Part shown: positions 1 through 6,176 of the stretch, one piece after another
Position numbering within the stretch: position 1 is the stretch's first letter
How the letters are laid out: each line of letters begins with the position of its first letter
Source: Nitriliruptoraceae bacterium
GTDB lineage: Bacteria > Actinomycetota > Nitriliruptoria > Nitriliruptorales > Nitriliruptoraceae
Reading direction: 5' to 3'
Length of the DNA: 7,520 bases
Assembly: GCA_007116505.1 (NCBI GenBank)
Contig: SKII01000069.1
Location: 1 to 7,520, forward strand
Notes under the pieces: generated by a model
Databases searched by the model: none
Told to the model about the DNA's origin: nothing
What the model saw: the letters and a program-made list of their open reading frames with translations, nothing else
Position numbers and translations under genes: made by a program

Positions 1-1567
1 CCGCACGGGCCCACTCGCGGTTCGCGGCGAGCGCAGGGTCGGTGTCGGGCTCGTTGACGAAGTGGGCGCTCGCGCGCGTGCGGGCCGCCGAGGGGTCGCT
101 CATCGGGTCGCGACGGCCCTGCGTGCGCCGCGGGCCGAGCGGGACGGCGTGGCGGTCGGCGACCGCCGCACGGAAGCGCTCGACCTCCGCGTCGAACAGC
201 GTCGGGTCGCCCGCCATCCCGAGGAAGGAGCGCAGGAAGTTGTCGGGGCTCGCGACCTCCTCGAGGCGGCGCACGAGGTACGAGATGGCGACGTCGAAGT
301 CGGCGGGGTCGACCACCGGCGTGTAGAGCCGCAGTCCACCGGTCTCCTCCCGGACGGTCCGTGCCGGCCCCGGCGCCATGCCCTGCAGCATCTCGATGTC
401 GAGCCGGTCGGCGACGCCGCGGACCCGCGCGAGCTCGATGGCCCACGCGACGTCGAGGAGGTTGTGGCTCGCGAGCCCGATGCGCGCCCCTGCGAGCCGC
501 TCGCGGTCGAGCGCGGTGTCGACGCAGCGCTTGTAGTTCGCGTCCGTCTCGTGCTTGCTCGCGTACGGCGCGGGCTCCCACCCGCGCAGCTGCGCCTCGA
601 CGTGCTCCATGGAGAGGTTCGCGCCCTTGACGAGCCTGATGCGCACGTCCTCGCCGCCGCGGGCACGTCGCTCGGTCGCGAAGGCGAGGAGACGCTCGAG
701 CGCACCGTGCGCGTCCGGCAGGTAGGCCTGCAGGACGATCCCCGCGCGCAGCGGGAGGAACTCCTCCTCCGACAGGACCCTCGTGAACACCTCGATGGTC
801 AGGTCGAGGTCGCGGTACTCCTCGACGTCGAGGTTCACGAACGTCGGCGGTGTCGACGCCAGCGCCGCCCGGTAGAGCGGGCGGAGCTCGGTGGCGATCC
901 GTGCCGCCGCCGCCTCGAGGTCCCAGACCATCAGCTGCGCGGTGATCGAGGAGAGCTTGACCGACACGTAGTCGACGTCTTCGCGGCCGACCAGCGCGAG
1001 CGTGGTGTCGCGGCGACGACGTGCCTCCTCCGCACCGAGCACCGCCTCACCGAGCAGGTTCACGTTCAGGTCAGCACCGACCGCGTCGCGTGCGACCTCC
1101 AGCTGCGGGGCGAGGTCACGAGGCGTCGCGTCGAGCACCATGTGGCCGACGAGCTGCCGCAGACGACGTCGGGCGAGCGGCACGACGATGGAGGGGATGA
1201 CGGGCGCGAGCGCGGCTCCCGCGCCGAGCAGCAGCCGGTCGATGCGCCCGAGGAACACGGCGCCCTCATCGGACGCTGCGACGATGCGCCGCAGCGCGCT
1301 CGCGGCGACAGCGTCGGACTCGGCACGCATGACGCGGTCGACGAACCCGGCCGCGAAGTCGAGCCCCGCGTCGTCGGCGAGCAGCGTGCCGAGCTGCTCG
1401 GCCGTCCGACGCTCTGCCCGTGTGACGTCGCCGGCGGCAGCGAGCCACCTCCTGGCCGTCGCGATCGCCGCGTCGACGACGGCGTCACCGTCGGTGCTGC
1501 CGGCGGTGCTGCCGGCGGTGCTGCCGGCGGTGCTGCCGGCGACGGATCGGGCCGTGTCTGCGCTCAT
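1..1567 (-). CDS. putA: PutA-type bifunctional proline dehydrogenase / glutamate semialdehyde dehydrogenase, N-terminal part (runs off the left edge)
   Basis: The visible 522 residues cover the FAD-dependent proline dehydrogenase half of a PutA enzyme, which oxidises proline to pyrroline-5-carboxylate; the second half would oxidise glutamate semialdehyde to glutamate. Signature stretches read directly are YVSVKLS (about 200-206), NLDVEEYRDLDLT (245-257), RIRLVKGAN (309-317), GLASHN (364-369), DIEMLQGMA (390-398), YTPVVD (415-420) and YLVRRLEE (430-437). The RR pair corresponds to the substrate-carboxylate-binding arginines of the family. Residues 504-522 (FVNEPDTD, then ANREWA) match the usual entry into the PutA aldehyde dehydrogenase domain, so a bifunctional protein is inferred although that domain is outside the window. 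No ribbon-helix-helix DNA-binding domain precedes the catalytic domain. The ATG at 1567 is the only in-frame start near the N-terminus, but its Shine-Dalgarno match is poor. Residues 10-25 are AGST repeated four times. The PAS-AraC regulator gene lies 105 bp upstream on the same strand. Confidence 0.93.
   Translation of the reverse strand, partial: MSADTARSVAGSTAGSTAGSTAGSTDGDAVVDAAIATARRWLAAAGDVTRAERRTAEQLGTLLADDAGLDFAAGFVDRVMRAESDAVAASALRRIVAASDEGAVFLGRIDRLLLGAGAALAPVIPSIVVPLARRRLRQLVGHMVLDATPRDLAPQLEVARDAVGADLNVNLLGEAVLGAEEARRRRDTTLALVGREDVDYVSVKLSSITAQLMVWDLEAAAARIATELRPLYRAALASTPPTFVNLDVEEYRDLDLTIEVFTRVLSEEEFLPLRAGIVLQAYLPDAHGALERLLAFATERRARGGEDVRIRLVKGANLSMEHVEAQLRGWEPAPYASKHETDANYKRCVDTALDRERLAGARIGLASHNLLDVAWAIELARVRGVADRLDIEMLQGMAPGPARTVREETGGLRLYTPVVDPADFDVAISYLVRRLEEVASPDNFLRSFLGMAGDPTLFDAEVERFRAAVADRHAVPLGPRRTQGRRDPMSDPSAARTRASAHFVNEPDTDPALAANREWARA
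1493..1540 (-). repeat. Four perfect 12-bp tandem repeats inside putA
   Basis: The unit GGTGCTGCCGGC (plus strand) occurs four times without a mismatch. On the minus strand each unit reads GCC GGC AGC ACC, adding Ala-Gly-Ser-Thr to PutA residues 10-25. Because the unit is a multiple of three, copy-number change would lengthen or shorten the N-terminal tail without breaking the frame. The tail precedes the conserved part of the protein, so it is probably a flexible, dispensable segment. Confidence 0.95.
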
Positions 1568-1643
1568 GCGCGGAGCATCGCCGGCGACCCACGGAGCGGT
1601 CTTGGCGGGGCAGGACGGTCCCGGCGCCGTTCCGTGCCAACGG

Positions 1644-1667
1644 GGGCCCGACCGGCCGGTCGGGCCC
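1644..1667. terminator. Perfect 24-bp palindrome after the regulator gene, possible terminator
   Basis: The half-site GGGCCCGACCGG is followed immediately by its exact reverse complement. It begins 5 bp past the stop codon of the AraC-type gene (minus strand) and lies about 76 bp upstream of the putA start. Position directly after a stop codon fits a factor-independent terminator of the U-tract-poor kind common in GC-rich genomes. A palindrome with no unpaired loop could instead be a dimeric protein-binding site controlling putA. No T-run follows in either direction, so the terminator reading is moderate at best. Confidence 0.5.
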
Positions 1668-1672
1668 GCCGA

Positions 1673-2404
1673 TCAGCCCTGCTGCTCGGCCCGGTACTGG
1701 GCGGGGGTGAGCCCGATGAAGCGGCCGAAGTGGCGCGTCAGCTGCGCCTGGTCGTAGAAGCCGGAGCGCGCCGCGATGGTCGCGATCGGCTCGTCGGTGC
1801 CGGCGAGGAGCCTCGCTGCACGGTCGACGCGCTCCCGCAGGAGGTACTGCGTCGGGGAGATGCCGAACACGCGCCGCATCCGGCGCTGGAGCTGCTCGCC
1901 GCTGCAGCCCGCGGTCCGCGCGAGGTCCGCGACGGTCAGCGGACGCACGGACTCGTCATGCTCGCGGACGAGCCGGACGACGCTCGAGAGCGCTGCGACC
2001 TCGACGGTCTCCTCGCTCGGCCGGCGCAGGTCGCGCGACACGCTGACGAGTCCGTCGACACGGCCGTCCTCGACGACGGGGATCTTGGTCGTCACGTACC
2101 ACCCCATCGTCCCGTCGGGACGCCGGATGAGCTCCAGCTCGTCACGCAGCGCACGCCCCGACGACAGGACGCGGCGGTCCTGCTCCTCGTAGCGCTCCGC
2201 CTGCGCTGCGGCGAACAGGTCACCCGCCCGCGCCCCGAGGACCTCACGACGGGAGCGGCGGCCGGTGCGCCGCACGAACGCGAGGTTGACCGCGACGTAG
2301 CGGAGCTCGGTGTCCTTCGCGCAGAAGATGACGTCGACGAGGGCCTCGAGCAGCTCGACGACGGCGCCCTCGACGACGAGCGGCCGGGCGGGCTGCTGCA
2401 CCAT
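1673..2404 (-). CDS. PAS domain-containing AraC-family transcriptional regulator
   Basis: This 243-residue cytoplasmic regulator has two parts. Residues about 15-128 form a PAS domain: FCAKDTELRYVAVNLAF (27-43) is the typical N-terminal PAS strand pattern and RRPDGTMGWYVTTKIPV (94-110) the later strands, ending in GLVSVSRDLR. Residues about 140-240 form an AraC double helix-turn-helix: LTVADLARTAGCSGEQLQRR (156-175) and PIATIAARSGFYDQAQLTRH (206-225), closing with the family hallmark FGRFIGLTPAQYR. The PAS domain takes the place of the usual cupin-like ligand domain, and no LOV-type cysteine motif or obvious haem ligand is seen, so its signal is unknown. The ATG at 2404 is fixed by a strong AGGAGGT Shine-Dalgarno sequence 5 nt upstream. 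Its position upstream of putA and divergent from a binding-protein gene makes these the likely targets (inference). Confidence 0.93.
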   Translation of the reverse strand: MVQQPARPLVVEGAVVELLEALVDVIFCAKDTELRYVAVNLAFVRRTGRRSRREVLGARAGDLFAAAQAERYEEQDRRVLSSGRALRDELELIRRPDGTMGWYVTTKIPVVEDGRVDGLVSVSRDLRRPSEETVEVAALSSVVRLVREHDESVRPLTVADLARTAGCSGEQLQRRMRRVFGISPTQYLLRERVDRAARLLAGTDEPIATIAARSGFYDQAQLTRHFGRFIGLTPAQYRAEQQG

Positions 2405-2574
2405 GCGCGACCTCCTCCGTGCACGACCTCCCGGGCGTACCCGTCCTCCCGACCGGAGGCTAGAGCGCGACCGCGGCGGCCATGCTCGTTACGCTGACGT
2501 CGGTGGTGCTCAGGACGCACAGCCCGGACGCACGGCCCGGGGGCGGGGTGCGGACGGGGCCGAGGGAGCTTCGG
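2405..2574. promoter_or_regulatory. Divergent control region between the regulator and the first binding-protein gene
   Basis: This 170-bp gap separates two divergent coding starts and must hold promoters for both, or an operator for the PAS-AraC protein. On the plus strand TACGCT at 2490-2495 fits a TANNNT minus-10 element; no convincing TTGACA-like minus-35 precedes it. On the minus strand TAGCCT (2462-2457) is a weaker candidate. The plus-strand reading frame of the downstream gene stays open back to an ATG at 2482, but that ATG lacks a ribosome binding site and would put 31 residues in front of the signal peptide, so the stretch is treated as non-coding. Confidence 0.4.
2563..2568 (+). 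promoter_or_regulatory. Ribosome binding site that decides the start of the first binding-protein gene
   Basis: AGGGAG lies 6 nt before the ATG at 2575. This supports 2575 over the upstream in-frame ATG at 2482 and GTG at 2548. The signal peptide also begins cleanly at 2575 with a basic stretch, a hydrophobic core and a lipobox. Confidence 0.7.
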
Positions 2575-3903
2575 ATGAGGGGACGGGGACGGGGGCCCGC
2601 GAGACGCCTCCTGCTCGCGTGCACGGCCCTCGCCGCCGCCTGCAGCCCCGCCGAAGGTCCTGCGGAGCGTCCCCCCGAGCGGCAGCCCGTGCAGGTCGAC
2701 GCCTCGCTCGGCGTGGTGCGCGTCCCGGCGGGCTCACCCGTGCTCGTCAGCATCGTGCTCGACAGCGAGGACCCGGAGGGGCTCGGTCCCGGCCTCGACG
2801 CCGCGTTCCGTGCAGCCGTCGAGGACTTCGGGGCGGTCCAGCAGGGCTTCCGCGTGCAGCTCGGCACGACGATCGGGACGGACTGCACCCGCGCCTCGGG
2901 CGAGCGGGTGGGGAACGAGCTCGCTGCATCGGCCGAGGGCGACGGTGTCGTCGCCGTGCTCGGACCGCAGTGCACGGAGACGCTCCTCGGCCTCCAGCAG
3001 GACGTGGAACGGGCGGGCCTCGTGCTCATGAGCCCTCGGGCCCAGGGCGTCACCCTCACCCGCTCCGCTGACGGCTCACCCGGCCCCGACCGATCCGCCG
3101 GCACGTGGCGGACCGCACCGTCGCTGCTCCAGGAGGCGCTCGCCGCCGCGGAGCACGCCCGCGAGCTGGAGCTCGCCCGCGCGGTCGTGGTCACCGACGG
3201 CTCCGCAGGGTCCTCGGAGCTCGCCGAATCCTTCCGCATCGGATTCGAGTCGCTGGGCGGCACGGTCATCGCCGTGCGCGAGGTCGATCCGGCGGTGACC
3301 GGGGATGACCCGGAGCGCGCCACGGAGCTCGTCGGTGCGCTGCTCGACGCCGTGGATGCCGCCCAGGCCGACGTCGCGTTCCTTCCGGTGGGCCCCGACG
3401 AGCTCCTCGCCGTCTCCGGACCGTGGTCGCGCCAGACCCGGCTCGCGAGCATCGTGCGGATCGCGACGAGCGTCGCGGCGAGCCCTGCGCTGCTCGCGGA
3501 GGAGGACGCCCTCGGGCTGCTGTTCACCGGCCCGGTGCTCGCGTTCTCCGACGCGACGAGCGCGGTGACCGGGATGAGCGCCTCGCAGACCCTCGAGCGG
3601 GTCCGAGCGACCTCGGGTGACGACGGCGCGGACGGCTGGTGGGCCTACGCCTACGACGCGGCGGCACTCCTGCTCAAGGCGATCGAGGACACCTCGCTCG
3701 TCGACGTCGACGGCTCGTTCGTGCTCAGCCGGGCAGAGCTGCGCACAGCGCTCGGGCGGACGACCGTCCGTGGACTGACCGGAACGCTCGCGTGCACGCC
3801 GCTCGGGGACTGCGGGCCGACGACGGTCCTGCTCCGGAGCCACGAGGACCCGACGCTGCGTGCGCTGCGTGACCTCCCGGTCGTCGAGGCCCCCGAGGGC
3901 TGA
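2575..3903 (+). CDS. Divergent LivK-like substrate-binding lipoprotein
   Basis: The 442-residue product begins with a basic n-region (MRGRGRGPARR), a short hydrophobic core and the lipobox-like LAAAC, giving an exported lipoprotein anchored at Cys23. The mature part resembles type I periplasmic binding proteins of hydrophobic amino acid ABC transporters (Peripla_BP_6 type). SIVLDSEDPEGLGPGLDAAF opens the first lobe, VVAVLGPQCTETLLGLQQDV (125-144) is the lobe-1 ligand loop region followed by AGLVLMSP, ARAVVVTDG (201-209) enters lobe 2, and GLTGTLACTPLGDCGPTTV (400-418) is the C-terminal strand pair. Mature cysteines at 104, 133, 407 and 413 could form disulfides. It departs from canonical LivK: where family members carry a Tyr-Gly motif at the start of lobe 2, it has GSAGSS. 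Its ligand is therefore unclear, and a sensory or auxiliary role is possible. It is followed 221 bp downstream by a second, more canonical binding-protein gene. Confidence 0.82.
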   Translation: MRGRGRGPARRLLLACTALAAACSPAEGPAERPPERQPVQVDASLGVVRVPAGSPVLVSIVLDSEDPEGLGPGLDAAFRAAVEDFGAVQQGFRVQLGTTIGTDCTRASGERVGNELAASAEGDGVVAVLGPQCTETLLGLQQDVERAGLVLMSPRAQGVTLTRSADGSPGPDRSAGTWRTAPSLLQEALAAAEHARELELARAVVVTDGSAGSSELAESFRIGFESLGGTVIAVREVDPAVTGDDPERATELVGALLDAVDAAQADVAFLPVGPDELLAVSGPWSRQTRLASIVRIATSVAASPALLAEEDALGLLFTGPVLAFSDATSAVTGMSASQTLERVRATSGDDGADGWWAYAYDAAALLLKAIEDTSLVDVDGSFVLSRAELRTALGRTTVRGLTGTLACTPLGDCGPTTVLLRSHEDPTLRALRDLPVVEAPEG

Positions 3904-3948
3904 GGCCCCCGAGGGCTGAGGCCCAGCGGGCTGAGGCCCCCGAGGGCT
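3886..3948 (+). repeat. Four-copy 16-bp tandem repeat including the stop codon
   Basis: The unit GAGGCCCCCGAGGGCT appears at 3886-3901, 3902-3917 and 3933-3948, with a degenerate 15-bp copy at 3918-3932. The first copy encodes the last residues of the upstream protein (EAPEG), and the stop TGA spans the first unit boundary. Each boundary recreates a TGA, and together these cover all three frames. Small 4-bp stems (GCCC/GGGC) form within and between units, so weak termination is possible, but no T-run follows. Slippage duplication of the gene's 3' end is the simplest explanation. Confidence 0.9.
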
Positions 3949-3985
3949 GATCCCGAGCCCGAACCGAGCCCGGAACGCCGCGACC

Positions 3986-3994
3986 TACTATGCT
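3986..3994 (+). promoter_or_regulatory. Candidate minus-10 element of the livK promoter
   Basis: TACTATGCT is the most AT-rich stretch in this GC-rich gap and contains two overlapping TANNNT hexamers, TACTAT (3986-3991) and TATGCT (3989-3994). No clear minus-35 box is visible at 16-18 bp. Initiation about 7 nt downstream would give an untranslated leader of roughly 125 nt. TATGCT resembles TACGCT at 2490-2495 ahead of the first binding-protein gene. Confidence 0.4.
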
Positions 3995-4124
3995 GGTGGT
4001 GGACGTGTGAGCGTCCGCCGCCGCAGGATGCTGTCGATCCCGGTGGCCGGGAGTCCACGCGTGCCCGACGCACCCTGCTGCGGGCCCCGCGCGCTTCCCC
4101 AAGACCCGAAAAGGAGCTCCACCC
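3995..4124 (+). promoter_or_regulatory. Untranslated leader of livK with small hairpins and ribosome binding site
   Basis: The leader carries a hairpin with a 5-bp stem, GGACG (4001-4005) pairing with CGTCC (4012-4016), and a possible longer-range pairing of GCCCG (4063-4067) with CGGGC (4081-4085). It ends with the ribosome binding site AAGGAG (4110-4115), 9 nt before the ATG at 4125. A second in-frame ATG follows at 4128. No known riboswitch fold was recognised by eye. A six-codon mini-ORF (3990-4010) overlaps the 5' end of the leader and is discussed as a finding. Confidence 0.45.
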
Positions 4125-5360
4125 ATGATGTTCCGCCAGAAGAGCAAGGCCGCTGCGGTGCTCGCAGCGGTGGCGCTCGTCGCCGCAGCCTGCGGTGGCG
4201 GGGACGACGAGGCCTCGGACGAGCCGCTCAAGCTCGGCTACCTCCTCCCGGAGACCGGCCAGCTCGCCTTCCTGGGCCCCCCGATGGTCTCAGGCACCCA
4301 GCTCGCAATCGAGGAGATCAACGCCGCCGGTGGTGTGCTCGGCAACCCCGTCGAGCTGCTCAGCGGTGACGAGGCCGGCGACGCCGGCCGCGCGGCTGAG
4401 GAGGCCACCCGCCTGCTCGCCGCCGGTGTCCAGGGCATCGTCGGCGCTGCGGCGACCGGCATGACCATGGCCGTCATCGACCAGATCACGAGCGCCGGCG
4501 TCGTCCAGTGCTCGCCGTCGAACACCGGCATCCTGCTGACCGGTCAGCCGGACAACGGAGGCTTCTACTTCCGTACAGCGCCGAGCGACGTGCTCCAGGC
4601 CCCGGTCCTCGCTGACCTGGTCGTCAACGCCGGCTACGAGGACATCGCGGTCGTGGCTCGCGCCGACGACTACGGCGTCCCGTTCCTCAACGAGACCGTC
4701 GCGCAGCTCGAGAGCCGTGGTGCGACCGTCGTCTACCAGGACTCCTACGACCCGGAGGCGGCCACGTTCGACTCCATCGTCGACGCGATGCTCGGCTCGG
4801 GCGCTGAGGCGTACGTGCTGATCACCTTCGTCGAGGGCGCGCAGATCACGCAGGGCCTGCTCGCAGGCGGCGCGGAGCCGACGCAGCTCTTCGGTGCTGA
4901 CGGCATCGCGGGTGCGGCGTTCGCGGACAACTTCCCGTCGACCGACGTGCTCGAGGGCATGCGCTTCACCGCACCGACCGCGATCGTCCCGGACGACTTC
5001 CGTGACCGTCTGCTGGCCTTCAACCCGGCGCTCGTGGACTTCCTGTTCTCGCCCAACGCCTACGACTGCGCGAACCTGATCGCGCTGTCCGCGGTCGCGG
5101 CGGGCTCGACGGACTCCGCGGCCATCCGTGCGCAGATGATCCCGGTCACGCGCGGGGACAACGAGTGCGGCACCTTCGCGGAGTGCAAGGAGTTCCTGGA
5201 CGCCGGGCAGACCATCGCCTACCAGAGCGCTGCCGGAAGCGCCCTGAACTTCATCGAGGTCCGTGAGGGCGGCGGCGAGCCGTCGCGCGGCATCATCGAG
5301 ACCAGCGAGTGGCGGAACGGCGAGTTCGTCTCGACCGGTCAGGTCGCAGGCGACCTCTGA
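4125..5360 (+). CDS. livK: Branched-chain/hydrophobic amino acid ABC transporter substrate-binding lipoprotein
   Basis: The 411-residue product is the extracytoplasmic ligand-binding component of a hydrophobic amino acid transporter. Its signal peptide (MMFRQKSK, then an Ala/Val-rich core) ends in LVAAAC, so Cys23 is the predicted lipid anchor, followed by a Gly/Asp-rich linker. LKLGYLLPETGQLAFLG (35-51) and SGTQLAIEEINAAGGVLG (56-73) are the classic first-lobe start of Peripla_BP_6 proteins. GIVGAAATGMTMAVID (104-119) is the lobe-1 ligand loop, and ARADDYGVPF (179-188) opens lobe 2 with the family's Tyr-Gly. Cysteines 348 and 354 (NECGTFAEC) probably pair. Length is normal for actinobacterial members. 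It is most likely the partner of the convergent LivM-LivG-LivF genes. The symbol is by family resemblance: the actual ligand (branched-chain amino acids, proline or another neutral amino acid) cannot be read from sequence. Confidence 0.9.
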   Translation: MMFRQKSKAAAVLAAVALVAAACGGGDDEASDEPLKLGYLLPETGQLAFLGPPMVSGTQLAIEEINAAGGVLGNPVELLSGDEAGDAGRAAEEATRLLAAGVQGIVGAAATGMTMAVIDQITSAGVVQCSPSNTGILLTGQPDNGGFYFRTAPSDVLQAPVLADLVVNAGYEDIAVVARADDYGVPFLNETVAQLESRGATVVYQDSYDPEAATFDSIVDAMLGSGAEAYVLITFVEGAQITQGLLAGGAEPTQLFGADGIAGAAFADNFPSTDVLEGMRFTAPTAIVPDDFRDRLLAFNPALVDFLFSPNAYDCANLIALSAVAAGSTDSAAIRAQMIPVTRGDNECGTFAECKEFLDAGQTIAYQSAAGSALNFIEVREGGGEPSRGIIETSEWRNGEFVSTGQVAGDL

Positions 5361-5368
5361 TCCGCTCC

Positions 5369-5414
5369 ACATGAGGGAGGGCCCGCGGCTCCGGCCGCGG
5401 GCCCTCCTTCATGT
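5369..5414. terminator. Strong bidirectional terminator between convergent livK and livF
   Basis: Arms 5369-5389 and 5394-5414 pair over 21 bp with a single mismatch (G5375 opposite T5408, a G-U wobble in RNA) around the 4-nt loop TCCG. The inner 14 bp, starting GGAGGGCCCGCGGC, are perfect. It begins 8 bp after the livK stop and ends 27 bp past the livF stop on the other strand, so it can end transcription from both sides. Only a short TTC follows the perfect core on the plus strand, so it is U-tract-poor. Confidence 0.88.
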
Positions 5415-5441
5415 ACGGGTCCTGATGCGCAGGCCGACGGG

Positions 5442-6176
5442 TCAGCGTGCTCGAGCGAGGGTCCCGAGGTAGAGCTCGATGACCTTCGGGTCGTTGAGGA
5501 GCTCCTCCCCCGTCCCCGTGTAGGCGTTGCGGCCCTGGTCCAGCACGTACGCGCGGTCGCAGATCTCGAGGCAGGTCCGGGCGTTCTGCTCGACCATCAC
5601 GATGGAGATACCGGCATCGTTGATCTCCGCGATCCGCCGGAACACCCCATCCTGGTTGGCCGGCGAGAGCCCCGCGGACGGCTCGTCGAGGAAGAGGACC
5701 TTCGGGTCCATCATCAGCGCGCGCCCCATGGCGACCATCTGGCGCTCACCGCCAGAGAGCAGCCCTGCGCGCTGGTTCGAGCGGTCTTGCAGCAGCGGGA
5801 ACAGCTCGTGGACGAACGCGGAGCGGGCCTCCCAGTCGTCGGGTCGCAGGTAGAGGCCCATCTCGAGGTTCTCGCGGATGGTGAGGCTCGGGAAGACGTT
5901 GCGCGTCTGGGGGACGTAGCCGACGCCCTGGGAGACGAGCTCGTGCGCGGAGAGGTTCGTGATGTCGGTCTCCCCGAGCACCACCCGGCCGGACCGGACC
6001 GTGACGAGGCCGAACATCGTCTTGATGAGGGTGGACTTCCCCGCCCCGTTCGGACCGATGATGCCGACGAGCTCACCCTGCTCGAGCGTGAGGTCGCAGC
6101 CGGTGAGGATGTCGACGTCCGGCACGTAGCCGGCGACCAGCTCCTCAGCCCTGAGCACGGTGGTCATGGCGCTCAT
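5442..6176 (-). CDS. livF: Branched-chain amino acid ABC transporter ATP-binding protein LivF
   Basis: This 244-residue cytoplasmic ATPase is one of the two nucleotide-binding subunits that power the Liv importer. Visible motifs in order are Walker A GPNGAGKST (41-49), Q-loop YVPQTRNVFPSLTIRENL (87-104, Gln90), signature LSGGERQ (140-146), Walker B VLFLDEPSAGLSP (160-172), and VEQNA (195-199), where Gln197 sits in the switch-histidine position. VPQTRNVFPSLT and VEQNA are diagnostic of LivF rather than LivG. Length is normal. The ATG at 6176 overlaps the livG stop by 4 nt (ATGA), and GGGGAG lies 6 nt upstream inside livG, which indicates translational coupling. An alternative Met4 (6167) is less favoured. 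It is the last gene of the minus-strand liv cluster. Confidence 0.96.
   Translation of the reverse strand: MSAMTTVLRAEELVAGYVPDVDILTGCDLTLEQGELVGIIGPNGAGKSTLIKTMFGLVTVRSGRVVLGETDITNLSAHELVSQGVGYVPQTRNVFPSLTIRENLEMGLYLRPDDWEARSAFVHELFPLLQDRSNQRAGLLSGGERQMVAMGRALMMDPKVLFLDEPSAGLSPANQDGVFRRIAEINDAGISIVMVEQNARTCLEICDRAYVLDQGRNAYTGTGEELLNDPKVIELYLGTLARAR

Noticed and set aside
1568..1643. Dedicated putA promoter using TTGGCA (minus strand, 1640-1635)
   Set aside because: TTGGCA resembles a minus-35 box, but no TANNNT element lies 16-18 bp downstream, so I do not call a promoter.
62..2497. 811-codon open frame on the plus strand opposite putA and the regulator gene
   Set aside because: It is antisense to two confidently identified genes. 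The translation is Arg/Glu/Asp-rich without domain motifs, as expected when stop codons are rare in GC-rich DNA.
2482..2574. Upstream ATG at 2482 extending the first binding protein by 31 residues
   Set aside because: There is no ribosome binding site before 2482, and the extension would bury the signal peptide. AGGGAG before the ATG at 2575 and the lipoprotein signal support the shorter form.
2460..3527. 355-codon open frame on the minus strand opposite the first binding-protein gene
   Set aside because: The Ser/Arg/Ala-rich translation has no domain features and is antisense to a lipoprotein gene with signal peptide and family motifs.
3886..3948. CRISPR array
   Set aside because: The repeats abut with no spacers, the unit is only 16 bp, and no cas gene is present.
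4007..4369. 120-codon plus-strand frame starting at a GTG in the livK leader
   Set aside because: It overlaps the livK start in another frame, has a very Arg-rich translation, and lacks its own ribosome binding site.
4290..5372. 360-codon open frame on the minus strand opposite livK
   Set aside because: It is a composition shadow of livK: low-complexity Arg/Asp/Val-rich translation, no recognisable domain, and it runs into the terminator region.
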